33,278 bases of DNA from DASZGI01 sp035938995 (GCF_035938995.1 NZ_DASZGI010000379.1:1-33278), one strand, 5' to 3'; counted from the first letter of the stretch, positions 14,035 through 21,611 are shown. Notes: a model not told the origin generated them from the sequence alone. Numbers and translations: made by a program.

Positions 14035-14115
14035 CCTCGATGCACTGCCCCGCCAGCCCTCACGACGTCTCCGCCGCCCTACCGGTGAGCTGCCCTTCCG
14101 TCCGTCGCCGCGCCT

Positions 14116-15735
14116 TCACTTCCTCCGTCGCCGCTGTCGCCGCAACAGGATCGCCAGCGCCGCCGCTCGTCCCGGCACGCCGCTGACCGCTCCGCCGCGC
14201 CGCGCTCCGGAGCCGCACAGCATGACGTTGGACACGTCCGTCTCCGTCCCCCATTTGCCGACTTCCTGGTCGCTGACGGCCCACGGCCAGTCCAGATCCC
14301 CGTGGAAGATATGACCGCCCGGCATCGCCAGTTCCCGCTCCACGTCGAGCGGCGAGCGTGCCTCGAGACAGGGTTCGCCGTTCGCGTCCCGCACCAGGCA
14401 GTCCTCGATCGGCTCCGCCAGGTACCGGTTCAGCCCGGCCAGCGCCAGCCGGACCGCCTCGTCGCGGGCTTCGGGCTTGTCATACAACCGGGCTGGCGTG
14501 TGTAGCCCGAACAGCGTCAGGGTGTGCATCCCCGCCGCCGCTGCTTCGGCTCCAAGGATCGTCCGGTCCGTCAGCGTGTGGCAGTAGACCTCTGCTGGCA
14601 GCGGATCGGGGAGCGCTCCGGCCTCTGCCGTCGCATACGACGTCTGCAGCCCGCTGTAGGACTCGTCGATGTGGAACGTTCCGGCAAACGCCGTTTCCGG
14701 ATCGATCCCGGACCGCAGACGGGGCAGCCGGGCCAGTACCATGTTGATCTTGAGCTGGTTGCCTTCCGGCTTCTCCGCGCTCTCCCGCCCCATGAGCTTA
14801 TCAAGCACCGTCGGTGCCGCGTTGACGAGCACGTAACGTGCCTCGATGCGCCTTTCCGCACCGCCGCCGCCGACCGTATACGTGACGGACGCGCGACGAC
14901 CGTCCGCCTCGAGATGCGTCACCGTCGCCCCCGTCGTCAACACCACGCCCGCCTTCTCGGCTGCGCGGATGAGCGAGCCCGTGATCTCCCCCATCCCGCC
15001 GATCGGGACGCGCCACTCCCCGGTCCCGTTCCCGATGACGTGATAGAGGAAGCAGCGGTTCTGACGCAGCGACAGGTCGTGGGCGTAGCTCTGCGTTCCA
15101 ATGAGCGCATCGGTGAGCACGACGCCTCGCACGTCGTCGTCGGCGAACGTCCGCTCGACCACCTCGCCGAGCGGGCGCTCCATGAATTCGTCCCAGAAGG
15201 CGGAGCCGCAAGCCTCGCGGATGGCCTTCATCAGCTCGCCCTTAGGCGCTAACGGCTCCAGAAGCGTCGGTGCGATCACGCGGGCTGCGCGGTCGATCCG
15301 GCCGTAGAAGTCCTGCCACGCGCGCCACTCCCGGTCCGACCCGGTCAACCGGCGAAACGAATCGGCTGTCCGCGGGCCCGGGCGCCGCTCCACCAAGAGC
15401 CCATCGTGCTTCCCGGCGCGGACCACCGGCGTGTAGGAGGCCACCGGGCGCGAGCGCAGCTCCAGGTCCAGCTCCAGATCCCGCACGATCGCATAGGGCA
15501 GCAGCGAGACCAGGTACGAGTAGCGAGACAGGTTGGCGTCGACGCCGGGGAAGGGCCGCTCGCTCACCGCCGCTCCGCCGAGACGGCCGAGGCGCTCGAG
15601 TACCACCACGTTCACGCCGAAGCGGGCCAGATACGCGGCGGCGACCAAGCCGTTGTGCCCGCCCCCCACGATGACCACGTCGGTGGCGGGGGGCGCGGTC
15701 CGCTCCTGCTCATCCCCGCTTTCAGCCTCTGCCAT
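14116..15735 (-). CDS. FAD-dependent oxidoreductase, phytoene desaturase-like (PYROXD2/CrtI-type)
   Basis: A 539-residue flavoprotein. The Rossmann FAD motif VVIVGGGHNGLVAAAYLARFG (residues 20-40, G24-G26/G29) is followed by LERLGRLGGAAVSE. A C-terminal FAD-contact region lies near NVMLCGSGARRGGAVSGVPGRAAA, where CrtI-like enzymes have the GxGxxPGGGV element. There is no signal peptide or membrane segment. The substrate is unknown; no other carotenoid genes are nearby, so carotenoid desaturation is not supported. The ATG at 15735 is preferred over GTG 15741 because AGGAG ends 5 nt before it. It converges on ispF. Confidence 0.85.
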   Translation of the reverse strand: MAEAESGDEQERTAPPATDVVIVGGGHNGLVAAAYLARFGVNVVVLERLGRLGGAAVSERPFPGVDANLSRYSYLVSLLPYAIVRDLELDLELRSRPVASYTPVVRAGKHDGLLVERRPGPRTADSFRRLTGSDREWRAWQDFYGRIDRAARVIAPTLLEPLAPKGELMKAIREACGSAFWDEFMERPLGEVVERTFADDDVRGVVLTDALIGTQSYAHDLSLRQNRCFLYHVIGNGTGEWRVPIGGMGEITGSLIRAAEKAGVVLTTGATVTHLEADGRRASVTYTVGGGGAERRIEARYVLVNAAPTVLDKLMGRESAEKPEGNQLKINMVLARLPRLRSGIDPETAFAGTFHIDESYSGLQTSYATAEAGALPDPLPAEVYCHTLTDRTILGAEAAAAGMHTLTLFGLHTPARLYDKPEARDEAVRLALAGLNRYLAEPIEDCLVRDANGEPCLEARSPLDVERELAMPGGHIFHGDLDWPWAVSDQEVGKWGTETDVSNVMLCGSGARRGGAVSGVPGRAAALAILLRRQRRRRK

Positions 15736-15826
15736 CGGCACTCCTGTTCAGAGGGTTGAAGGTCAGGATACGAGTGTCATGTTTCGCAATCGAGTGCCAG
15801 GCCGCGGATCATGACGGAATATACCG

Positions 15827-16786
15827 CTATCGACCAGCCGCCCAGGCGTCCGCGACGATCTCGTCCAGTCCCGAGCGCCGAGGTTCCCAGCCCAGCTCGG
15901 CGCGGATGCGGGCGGTGTCGGCGAGCACCGAGGCGGCCTCCGGCTTCGGTGGCAGGTGCTTGACGGGGATCGGGCCGCCGCCCGACACGCGGGAAACCGA
16001 CTCGATGACCGAGGCGACGCTCGCGGCGGTCGCGCCTACGTTGTAGACCGCGCCCTCGCCAGGTGACGACTGCTCCAACGCCAGGACGAAGGCGCGCGCC
16101 AGGTCGTCCACGTGCACGTAGTCGCGTACCGCGCTGCCGTCCCCGTTGACCTCGAGAACCGGCTCCAGACCCCTCGCCACGGCCAGTGCCTTCGGAATGA
16201 TCCGGGTCAGGTCTGTGTCGGTGCGACCGTCGACCGCCCCGGCCACGTTGAACGCCCGCAGCACGGTTACTCCCAAGCCGCCGTGGCTCGCCGCACTCAG
16301 CGCCATTCCCTCGGCCGCGACCTTCGACGCGCCATAAGGGCTGAGCGGCACCACGGGAGTCGACTCGGCGATCGGTGAGTGCGGCGCCTGCCCGTACACG
16401 GCCGCTGTGGAAGCCAGCACCAGCCGACCCGGACGACCTTGCGCGGCCGCCGCGCAAAGCAGCGCCGACACGACCGCCGCCGTCCCGGCCGCGTTGACCG
16501 AGAAGTACTCGCCAGGCCGTGCGAAGGACTCGCGTATCCGGGTCAGGGCCGCCAGATGGCAGACCCCGTCGACGGTCGCGGCCAGTCTTTCCATCATTTT
16601 GAATGACCGCACGTCTCCGTGCACTGTCTCTGTCTCTCCGGCCTCTACCTCTCCAGCACCGCTCGCGGGCAGCTGCGCCCCTTCCGGCTGTCGCGTCAAC
16701 GCCACGACCGTGTGGCCACTCATCACGAGCCGCCGGACGACCGCCGTCCCCACGAACCCGAAGGCTCCCGTCACCAAGACCCGCAC
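15827..16786 (-). CDS. NAD-dependent epimerase/dehydratase (UDP-glucose 4-epimerase-like)
   Basis: A 319-residue extended SDR. It shows VLVTGAFGFVG (G7/G10/G13) for NAD binding, the D/E-containing turn, S126-T127 (LASTAAVYG), catalytic Y151-x3-K155 (SPYGASK), and RDYVHVDDLARAFV typical of GalE-like sugar-nucleotide epimerases and dehydratases. The exact sugar is not predictable. GTG 16786 is chosen because the beta-strand of the Rossmann fold starts at once. There is no Shine-Dalgarno; TTG 16798 is an alternative. It is divergent from the 66-residue gene and lies next to the oxidoreductase on the same strand, 91 bp apart. Confidence 0.88.
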   Translation of the reverse strand: MRVLVTGAFGFVGTAVVRRLVMSGHTVVALTRQPEGAQLPASGAGEVEAGETETVHGDVRSFKMMERLAATVDGVCHLAALTRIRESFARPGEYFSVNAAGTAAVVSALLCAAAAQGRPGRLVLASTAAVYGQAPHSPIAESTPVVPLSPYGASKVAAEGMALSAASHGGLGVTVLRAFNVAGAVDGRTDTDLTRIIPKALAVARGLEPVLEVNGDGSAVRDYVHVDDLARAFVLALEQSSPGEGAVYNVGATAASVASVIESVSRVSGGGPIPVKHLPPKPEAASVLADTARIRAELGWEPRRSGLDEIVADAWAAGR

Positions 16787-16913
16787 GCCGCAAGTCAACC
16801 AGCAATCGGTGCACTGCGTGCCGGGATGCCGCTCCAGGGTGCCTCTTGACGCCCCGTCAGATGTGCGCTGCGCTTGCAGAAATCCAGAGCAACAACCAAC
16901 GAAGGGAAGCAAC

Positions 16914-17114
16914 GTGCGCTTACAGTTCGTCGGCGGAGACTCTGGCAACACCGGGTCGCCGCGCGTCTACAAGACCGACCGTGGCACGCTCGTGATCCAG
17001 GGGTACATCGTGGATGACCCGGCAGCTCTCGCCGATGCCAAGGCTCCCGCCCACGAGACCCTGGTAGAAATCCCGTACAGCCTGCTCAAGTACTTGCCCC
17101 GCGACGTCGAGTAA
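16914..17114 (+). CDS. Small conserved protein of an Scr1/DUF6879-type cassette
   Basis: A 66-residue protein starting MRLQFVGGDSGNTGSPRVYKTDRGTLVIQGYIVDDP and ending in VEIPYSLLKYLPRDVE (quoted as positions 1-36 and 51-66). Small proteins of this pattern (FVGxxS...VYKTDRGTxVVQG...VEIP) occur beside DUF6879 and XRE/DUF5753 genes in streptomycetes. It is predicted beta-rich and soluble. The start is GTG 16914 with GGGAA at about 16904. It is the first gene of a tight three-gene unit, 12 bp before the next start. The function is unknown; by context it is a partner in regulation. Confidence 0.8.
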   Translation: MRLQFVGGDSGNTGSPRVYKTDRGTLVIQGYIVDDPAALADAKAPAHETLVEIPYSLLKYLPRDVE

Positions 17115-17126
17115 GAGGATCCGCCG

Positions 17127-17687
17127 TTGACCGCGCTGCTCGCCGGAGACGACTTCGATGCGTTGTTCACCCAGTTCGGGTACACCGCGTTCCGCCTGGA
17201 GGTGCGGGAGTCCTACGCGGGGATGCCGTACGAGGTCGCGCCGCTTCGTCAGTTCCTCGCCGGTGAGGACCCGGTCGATCTGGAGTGGACCACCGGCTAC
17301 CGGGCGCTCGTCGCTCGGCACGCCGCAGCCGGGCGCCGCATCACCCGCGTGCGGATCGTCTCGGAGCCGTGGTCCGAATACACCCGGTTCGGCATTTGGC
17401 TGGCCGCCGGCACCAATGCGGCCGGAGAGGACATACGTTATCTGCCACGCACCCACCCGGTCGTCGCGGAGCTGCCCCACGAGGACTTCTGGCTGTTCGA
17501 CTCGCAGCGTCTGTACCTCCTGCACTTCAGTGCGGATGACAACCTGATCGGCGCCGAGCCGGTCACCGACCCGCCCCGCATCGTCGCGGCGAACGCCGCC
17601 CGGGACGCGGCGTGGCACCACGCCGAGCGGCGGGACCAGTACGCGGAACGGCACGGCTTTGACGACCAACGTCGACCAAGCGCGTGA
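17127..17687 (+). CDS. DUF6879 family protein
   Basis: A 186-residue soluble protein. Family features are the N-terminal FDALFTQFGYTAFRLEVRESY, the central RVRIVSEPWSEYTRFGIWL, and EDFWLFDSQRLYLLHFSADDN near the C-terminus. This family regularly accompanies Scr1/WhiJ-like XRE regulators in Streptomyces, where these loci are many, and is thought to be a partner (possibly toxin-like) of the regulator. TTG 17127 has AGAGGA 8 nt upstream. The 3' end overlaps the XRE gene by 29 bp, so the two are coupled. Confidence 0.85.
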   Translation: MTALLAGDDFDALFTQFGYTAFRLEVRESYAGMPYEVAPLRQFLAGEDPVDLEWTTGYRALVARHAAAGRRITRVRIVSEPWSEYTRFGIWLAAGTNAAGEDIRYLPRTHPVVAELPHEDFWLFDSQRLYLLHFSADDNLIGAEPVTDPPRIVAANAARDAAWHHAERRDQYAERHGFDDQRRPSA

Positions 17688-18495
17688 AGCCCTTGGCGCG
17701 CACCTGCGCCAGTTGCGCCGAGATGCGGACATGACGGGACGGGAGCTGGCCGCCGCGTGCGGCTGGCTTCCGTCCAAGGTCAGCAAGATCGAGAACGGCA
17801 AGCAGACCCCTTCTCCGGCCGACATCCGGATCTGGGCCGAGGCGACCGGCCACCCGGGCGCCGAGGCGGCGCTGCGGGCCGAGCTGACCATGCTCGAGTC
17901 GTTCTTCCGGGATTGGCGCCGCCAGCTCAAGGCTGGCATGCGCTTCCGGCAGGCCGAGTCCCTGGGCCTCGAGGCCGACACGCGCCACCTGCGCGTCTGG
18001 GAACCGAACTACATACCCGGCCTGCTCCAGACAGCCGAGTACGCGCGCTTCAGGCTCGCTCAGGGCGCCCAGCTCCATAATGCGCCGGACGACATCGACG
18101 CGGCGGTCGCGATCCGGATGAACCGTCAGCAGGTCCTGAATCTGCCGACCAAGCGGTTCGATTTCGTCATCGCCGAAGGGGCCCTGCGCGACGGGAACGC
18201 GGCGCCGCCGGAGGTGATGGCGGGTCAGCTCGACCGGCTGATGGTGACGACCACGCACGCCACCGTGAACATCGGGGTCGTGCCGGCCGGGACGATGTGG
18301 CCGTTCCACGCCGACAACGGCTTCTGGATGTACGACACCGACGCGGTCATCATCGAGACCCTCACCGCGGAACTGCGGCTCACCCACGTCGACGAGATAG
18401 CGGTGTACGCCCGCGTGCACGCGGCGCTCGCCGAGACAGCGGTGTACGGGACCGCCGCCCGCGTACGAATCGCCGCCGCGCTCTCAGCGCTCTGA
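17659..18495 (+). CDS. XRE-family regulator with DUF5753 (Scr1-type antitoxin-like)
   Basis: A 278-residue protein. The N-terminal HTH (about 9-65) has LRQLRRDADMTGRELAAACGWLPSKVSKIENGKQTPS (positions about 17-53). The rest is DUF5753 (about 100-275), with WEPNYIPGLLQTAEYAR and EGALRDGN...MAGQLDRL. Such proteins are described as Scr1-family TA-system antitoxin-like regulators. The TTG start lies within the DUF6879 gene. It probably autoregulates the three-gene unit. It ends 106 bp before the STAS gene on the same strand. Confidence 0.92.
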   Translation: MTTNVDQAREALGAHLRQLRRDADMTGRELAAACGWLPSKVSKIENGKQTPSPADIRIWAEATGHPGAEAALRAELTMLESFFRDWRRQLKAGMRFRQAESLGLEADTRHLRVWEPNYIPGLLQTAEYARFRLAQGAQLHNAPDDIDAAVAIRMNRQQVLNLPTKRFDFVIAEGALRDGNAAPPEVMAGQLDRLMVTTTHATVNIGVVPAGTMWPFHADNGFWMYDTDAVIIETLTAELRLTHVDEIAVYARVHAALAETAVYGTAARVRIAAALSAL

Positions 18496-18601
18496 CCGCG
18501 ACCCGAGCAATTTCGAGCAATCCTTAGGCGGGAAAGCGGATTCCTGAGATCGTGATCCCGTCACGGAGCGGGGAAATGGACCGTCAGGAGAGAAACCCGG
18601 C

Positions 18602-18982
18602 ATGAGCGAGACCGGCCTTCACCGCATGCTGGACGTGAACGCGTGGGTGGACGCGGGCCGGTCGGTAGTCGAGCTGGTCGGCGAACTGGACATGTACTCC
18701 GCGGCGAGACTCCGCGACGTCCTCGACCACCTCCCCAAAGACGCCCAGCGCGTCGCGCTGGAGATGTCAAGGCTCGACTTCCTGGACTCGTCAGGTCTGG
18801 GAGTCCTGATCCGAGCAATGAAGCGCGCGAAGACGCTCGGCGGCGCCCTCTGCCTCGTCGCGGTCCAAGAACGCGTCCTCAAGACGTTCCGCATCACCGG
18901 CCTCGTGCGCGTGATGCCTGCCTTCCCCGCGTTGGACGAGGCGTTCACCTGGCTCGACGCGCAGCACGCCGCCGCCCAGTGA
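18602..18982 (+). CDS. STAS-domain anti-sigma factor antagonist
   Basis: A 126-residue SpoIIAA/RsbV-like protein. It shows VVELVGELDMYSAARLRDVL and LDFLDSSGLGVLIRAMKRA with the phosphorylatable serine S63/S64. In the family the unphosphorylated form binds an anti-sigma kinase and frees a sigma factor; phosphorylation by that kinase switches it off. No kinase or sigma gene is adjacent, so the partner is encoded elsewhere. AGGAGAG lies about 10 nt before ATG 18602. Streptomycetes carry many such orphan antagonists. Confidence 0.93.
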   Translation: MSETGLHRMLDVNAWVDAGRSVVELVGELDMYSAARLRDVLDHLPKDAQRVALEMSRLDFLDSSGLGVLIRAMKRAKTLGGALCLVAVQERVLKTFRITGLVRVMPAFPALDEAFTWLDAQHAAAQ

Positions 18983-19025
18983 CATCGATACCGCAGCGAA
19001 GGGACTCAATCAAAGAGGACGTGTA

Positions 19026-19067
19026 ATGGTCAGCTACACCGCCAAGCGAACCCAGCGCTCGGCCTAG
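19026..19067 (+). CDS. Possible 13-residue mini-ORF
   Basis: ATG 19026 to TAG 19065 encodes MVSYTAKRTQRSA, preceded by AAAGAGGAC at a good distance (about 5-7 nt) and followed by a small hairpin AGGGC/GCCCT. It could be a short basic peptide, or the first codons of a gene whose remainder was lost when the neighbouring tail-tube segment arrived. It is too short to judge by codon use. Confidence 0.25.
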   Translation: MVSYTAKRTQRSA

Positions 19068-19086
19068 GGCGGTTTCGGCCCTTCTC

Positions 19087-19554
19087 TCAGCCGGCAGGCT
19101 GCATCAGGATTTGGTCGCAAACCAGCACAACCGTCTCCATCACGATTTCGCCGGCACCCGCCGCCTTACCGCTGATCTCCAGCTTCGACGGCCAGGCATT
19201 CTCGAGGATGTAGGTAATAGTCGGCTGGCCGGACTTCGGCGACTGGCCAGTGGCGAACAGCAGCAGCGAGCAGGTTCTGCGCGCGGTCGGCACACCTTGC
19301 AGCACCGCTTGGTGCCATGACCACAGGTACGTATCGGTGTCCAGACCTCGCGTGAGCGTGACTTGTGGGGTACTCGCCGTGCCGTATTGCATGGTGTGCG
19401 AAACGCCCCCGGGAGCCGTCGCGACGGACTCGGCCGGCGTGACCTCGCTGCTGATTGAGGACAGTTCGCTGAACGTCGCGACCTGGACACCGTCGACCTC
19501 GAGCACGAATGTCGAGGCACTGATGACGGTCGGCTCACCGCTTCCGACTGACAT
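19087..19554 (-). CDS. Phage tail tube-like protein (gp19 family), orphan
   Basis: A 155-residue protein matching the T4 gp19-like / contractile-injection-system inner-tube pattern. It has FVLEVDGVQVATFSELSSISSEV, TLTRGLDTDTYLWSWHQAVLQG, RRTCSLLLF, and the C-terminal ENAWPSKLEISGKAAGAGEIVMETVVLV. Such subunits stack as hexameric rings inside a sheath. No sheath, baseplate, spike or ATPase gene is in the window. ATG 19554 is preferred over ATG 19563 because GGAGGGG (19564-19570) would be too close to the latter. It may be a relic of an injection system, a domesticated tube subunit, or cargo-related. It lies near a tRNA-Thr integration footprint. Confidence 0.8.
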   Translation of the reverse strand: MSVGSGEPTVISASTFVLEVDGVQVATFSELSSISSEVTPAESVATAPGGVSHTMQYGTASTPQVTLTRGLDTDTYLWSWHQAVLQGVPTARRTCSLLLFATGQSPKSGQPTITYILENAWPSKLEISGKAAGAGEIVMETVVLVCDQILMQPAG

Positions 19555-19849
19555 GCCAATCATCCCCTCCGCGTAACCAACGAATCAGTTGTCTGCAAGC
19601 CGCGCGCCCGACCGGACAAGCCCCCAAGCGGCTCCGTCGGCTCGACTGCACTACCGGAGCGCGGTTTCGAGCCACTCCCGTAGAGACATTAGCGCATCAG
19701 GGTTGGCATTCAAGGGCGGTGGAAGGCGGTGGAAAACCGTCTGCGAACCCTAATCGCCAGTGAGATGCGGTGAGGTGCCGCCGTTCCGATATGATCTTGC
19801 GGAACCCGCGTGACCTGCGTATCTATAGGGTTGAAATGGGCAGTGGAGG

Positions 19850-19892
19850 AGCTGGTGAGGGGACTCGAACCCCTAACCACCCGTTTACAAGA
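19850..19892 (-). mobile_element. Displaced 3' fragment of tRNA-Thr (candidate att site)
   Basis: 43 bp match the intact tRNA-Thr (21301-21343) with 3 mismatches (19858, 19874, 19882), running from the base before the anticodon loop to the discriminator base. Tyrosine-recombinase elements typically duplicate exactly this part. Mismatches 19858 and 19874 are paired in the T-stem (A-U here, G-C in the intact gene), so both copies derive from functional tRNA genes. The 5' half is absent. Confidence 0.8.
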
Positions 19893-20040
19893 TCCCTGAG
19901 GCCGCCCGGCCGTTCGAGCGGGAAGCGTTGATCTGCGCCTTACCGAGCGACTGTCTGCCAGTAGCCGTATTCGGCCTTGGCTCTCCGCCCGTTCTGGCAC
20001 GGATCTGGCACGCCTAAGGGGCGGATCCGCCCTTGCCCCG

Positions 20041-20265
20041 ATTGTCGTCCTACGTGCCCCACAGCGCCTCTACGCGACCATTCAGGAGACGCCGCAGTCT
20101 CGGCTGCGGCCGATCACCGCCCGACTCAGGGAAGCGCGGCGCGACCGCAGACTCACCCAGAAGGCACTGAGCGCCGGGCTGGGTGTCAGCTCCTGGTCGG
20201 TCCACATGTGGGAGACCTGGTGTTACCTGGCGATCGGCACGAGCTTGAGGACAGTTACTCTCTGA
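20041..20265 (+). pseudogene. Relic of an XRE-type helix-turn-helix gene
   Basis: The plus-strand frame encodes ITARLREARRDRRLTQKALSAGLGVSSWSVHMWE (about 20113-20214), clearly an XRE recognition helix pair. There is no ATG, GTG or TTG in the open stretch back to 19900. After the HTH the sequence degenerates to TWCYLAIGTSLRTVTL and stops at 20263-20265, where family members continue with a third helix. It is therefore truncated at both ends. Confidence 0.6.
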
Positions 20266-20324
20266 TCTGAGTAGGTGCAGTGGCTATCTGGCACGCTACG
20301 CCGAGATTCGGGCACGCACCGATG

Positions 20325-20852
20325 TCACAACGCTCCGGCGATGATCGTGCCGAGCTGCTTGTCGGCGGCGAGGTCTTGCGCCTGGGGAACCCTGCCCGTC
20401 GTGCCGCCGGCCATGATGTCGGCCGACACGAAAACAATCGTAGAACCCTTCTTTATGTACAGCAGGGGCGCTGCGGTCAACGAGTCGTACTCGGCGTACG
20501 CTTCGTCGCCGACGCCGTCCACCTTGGTTACCTTCATGCCGGCCTGGGCGGTTATCTGCTTCATGGCGTCGTATGTGGAAGGCTCGGTGTAGAGCAGCGT
20601 AACGGTCGAGAGACTGTCACCCGTGGCCAGCCAGCTGCAGCCGACGGCTGGGGCGTCCGCACCGGTACCAGGGCCGACCTCCATGCCGATCGCTTGCTTG
20701 ATCTGCGCGGCGGTCAGCACTGAGCACAGGTCCAGCTGCGTCGCGTCCGTCTGACCACCGCTGCCGCCGGAACCGCCGCCGCACGCCGTGACGAGGAGCA
20801 GCCCGGCGGCCGAAACAGCACAGAGACAGGCAGACTTGAGGAACGCGGGCAT
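20325..20852 (-). CDS. DUF3558-type lipoprotein
   Basis: A 175-residue exported lipoprotein. The signal peptide is FLKSACLCAVSAAGLLLVTAC with lipobox V-T-A-C and acylated C24, then a Gly/Ser linker. The DUF3558-like domain shows LCSVLTAAQIKQAIG, VGCSWLATGD, and VDGVGDEAYAEY followed by LLYIKKGSTIVFVS. Actinobacterial DUF3558 proteins are surface lipoproteins of unknown function. ATG 20852 has AAAGGGG 6-7 nt upstream. It sits between the two tRNA-Thr copies, so it may be cargo of the integrated segment. Confidence 0.88.
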   Translation of the reverse strand: MPAFLKSACLCAVSAAGLLLVTACGGGSGGSGGQTDATQLDLCSVLTAAQIKQAIGMEVGPGTGADAPAVGCSWLATGDSLSTVTLLYTEPSTYDAMKQITAQAGMKVTKVDGVGDEAYAEYDSLTAAPLLYIKKGSTIVFVSADIMAGGTTGRVPQAQDLAADKQLGTIIAGAL

Positions 20853-21226
20853 GGAAAGCCCCTTTCATCGAATGCTACCTGAGTCGCACGGCAGTTCGGA
20901 GTGCGCCGTCAGTGTCGCACCGCACGGTGCTGATTTGTAATGCCTGAGCGGGCAGGATGTGTGCACGAGCGGACACGGCTTCGCGATCGCTTGCGCTGCA
21001 TCGGCCAGCGCCGCGCAGGTGTGGTCGCGACTGGCTCCGCGCGGCCCGCCAAACGTGACTAATCGCTTGCAGGGTCGCAGGGCTCGCGCGTGGTCGAACT
21101 TGTAGTGCCGACATGGCCTCAGGGCTGGACTGGTTGATCGGGGAGCTGAGGCGGGAGACGGGCGCCGGGCGGGGTGAAACCGACTCGGAGGGGGCTGAAG
21201 GAGAGGGCGAAGACTGGATCTGGCAT

Positions 21227-21262
21227 GAGAGCCCTAGGCCTATATCAAGGTCTAGGGCTCTC
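21227..21262 (-). terminator. Hairpin downstream of tRNA-Thr
   Basis: An 11-bp perfect stem GAGAGCCCTAG/CTAGGGCTCTC extends by GCC/GGT to about 14 bp around TATATCAA. It lies 38 bp past the tRNA 3' end on the minus strand, a suitable tRNA terminator. Confidence 0.65.
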
Positions 21263-21300
21263 GGGTGTCTGCCGGAGCTGTGATCTGCGGCTAGGATCTG

Positions 21301-21373
21301 AGCTGGTGGGGGGACTCGAACCCCCAACCACCTGTTTACAAGACAGGTGCGCTGCCAATTGCGCCACACCAGC
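21301..21373 (-). tRNA. tRNA-Thr (anticodon UGU)
   Basis: A complete 73-nt cloverleaf without encoded CCA. It has acceptor GCTGGTG/CACCAGC plus discriminator T, D-stem GCGC/GCGC, anticodon stem CCTGT/ACAGG with loop CTTGTAA (anticodon TGT at 21338-21340), and T-stem GGGGG/CCCCC with TTCGAGT. It reads ACA codons. Its 3' part has a displaced second copy at 19850-19892, so it has probably served as an integration site. Confidence 0.96.
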
Positions 21374-21611
21374 GGTCGCCGGTTCGGCCCTTGTCGGGCG
21401 GAGCCGTACCTATGGTACCGGGCGGGCCGGGTGGGGCCCACCGAGTTGCGGTTCGGGTGGGATCGGGCGAAACGGGGGAGACCGGGGCAAGAGCGGCGCG
21501 TGTAGTGACAAGAGGAATGTAAGAAGATACCGTCAGCGAAGGTCTATACGGACCGCCTTCAACTCGGATCGTCCGGCACGTTCCTGCCGGTTGAAAGGGA
21601 TTACTGCTGCC

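Larger units (their letters stand above)
13785..14085 (+). repeat. 144-bp tandem duplication covering the ispF 3' end (two copies plus a partial third)
   Basis: The segment beginning in the last ispF codons (CCCACGGCTGAGCCGCCGGT near 13788) recurs 144 bp later (near 13932). Landmarks match at constant offset: the ispF stop region, GAGCTGGTTCGGCCGTCACC, the repeat core, and GACGTCTCCGCCGCCC. A degraded third start appears at about 14072-14095, running into the end of the oxidoreductase gene. It fills the whole convergent gap 13799-14115. Confidence 0.9.
19555..20324. other. Gene-poor stretch with element footprints
   Basis: There is no intact gene. From left to right it holds a tandem 10-bp GGCGGTGGAA pair (19715-19734), the displaced tRNA-Thr 3' fragment (19850-19892), and a frame without start codon that contains an HTH relic (about 20101-20265). 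A minus-strand open end reads VPDPCQNGRRAKAEYGYWQT then stops at 19940. It could be the tail of a lost integrase-like gene, but I cannot support that. Confidence 0.6.

Noticed and set aside
14116..15735. Carotenoid biosynthesis locus based on the phytoene desaturase-like protein
   Set aside because: No phytoene synthase, lycopene cyclase or prenyl synthase is nearby; the PYROXD2-like family is broad and its substrates are mostly unknown.
19940..20062. Minus-strand reading ending VPDPCQNGRRAKAEYGYWQT as an integrase C-terminus
   Set aside because: The position beside the tRNA fragment is suggestive, but the piece is too short and lacks catalytic residues, so it cannot be assigned.
21113..21283. 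56-codon plus-strand ORF starting MASGLDWLIGELRRETG
   Set aside because: No Shine-Dalgarno, it runs through the tRNA terminator hairpin, and it has no recognised similarity. Not excluded, but not supported.
21541..21554. GGTC-TATACG-GACC upstream of msiK as a DasR operator
   Set aside because: DasR sites have a 2-bp centre (GGTCTAGACC-like); here the half-sites are 6 bp apart and the centre is asymmetric.
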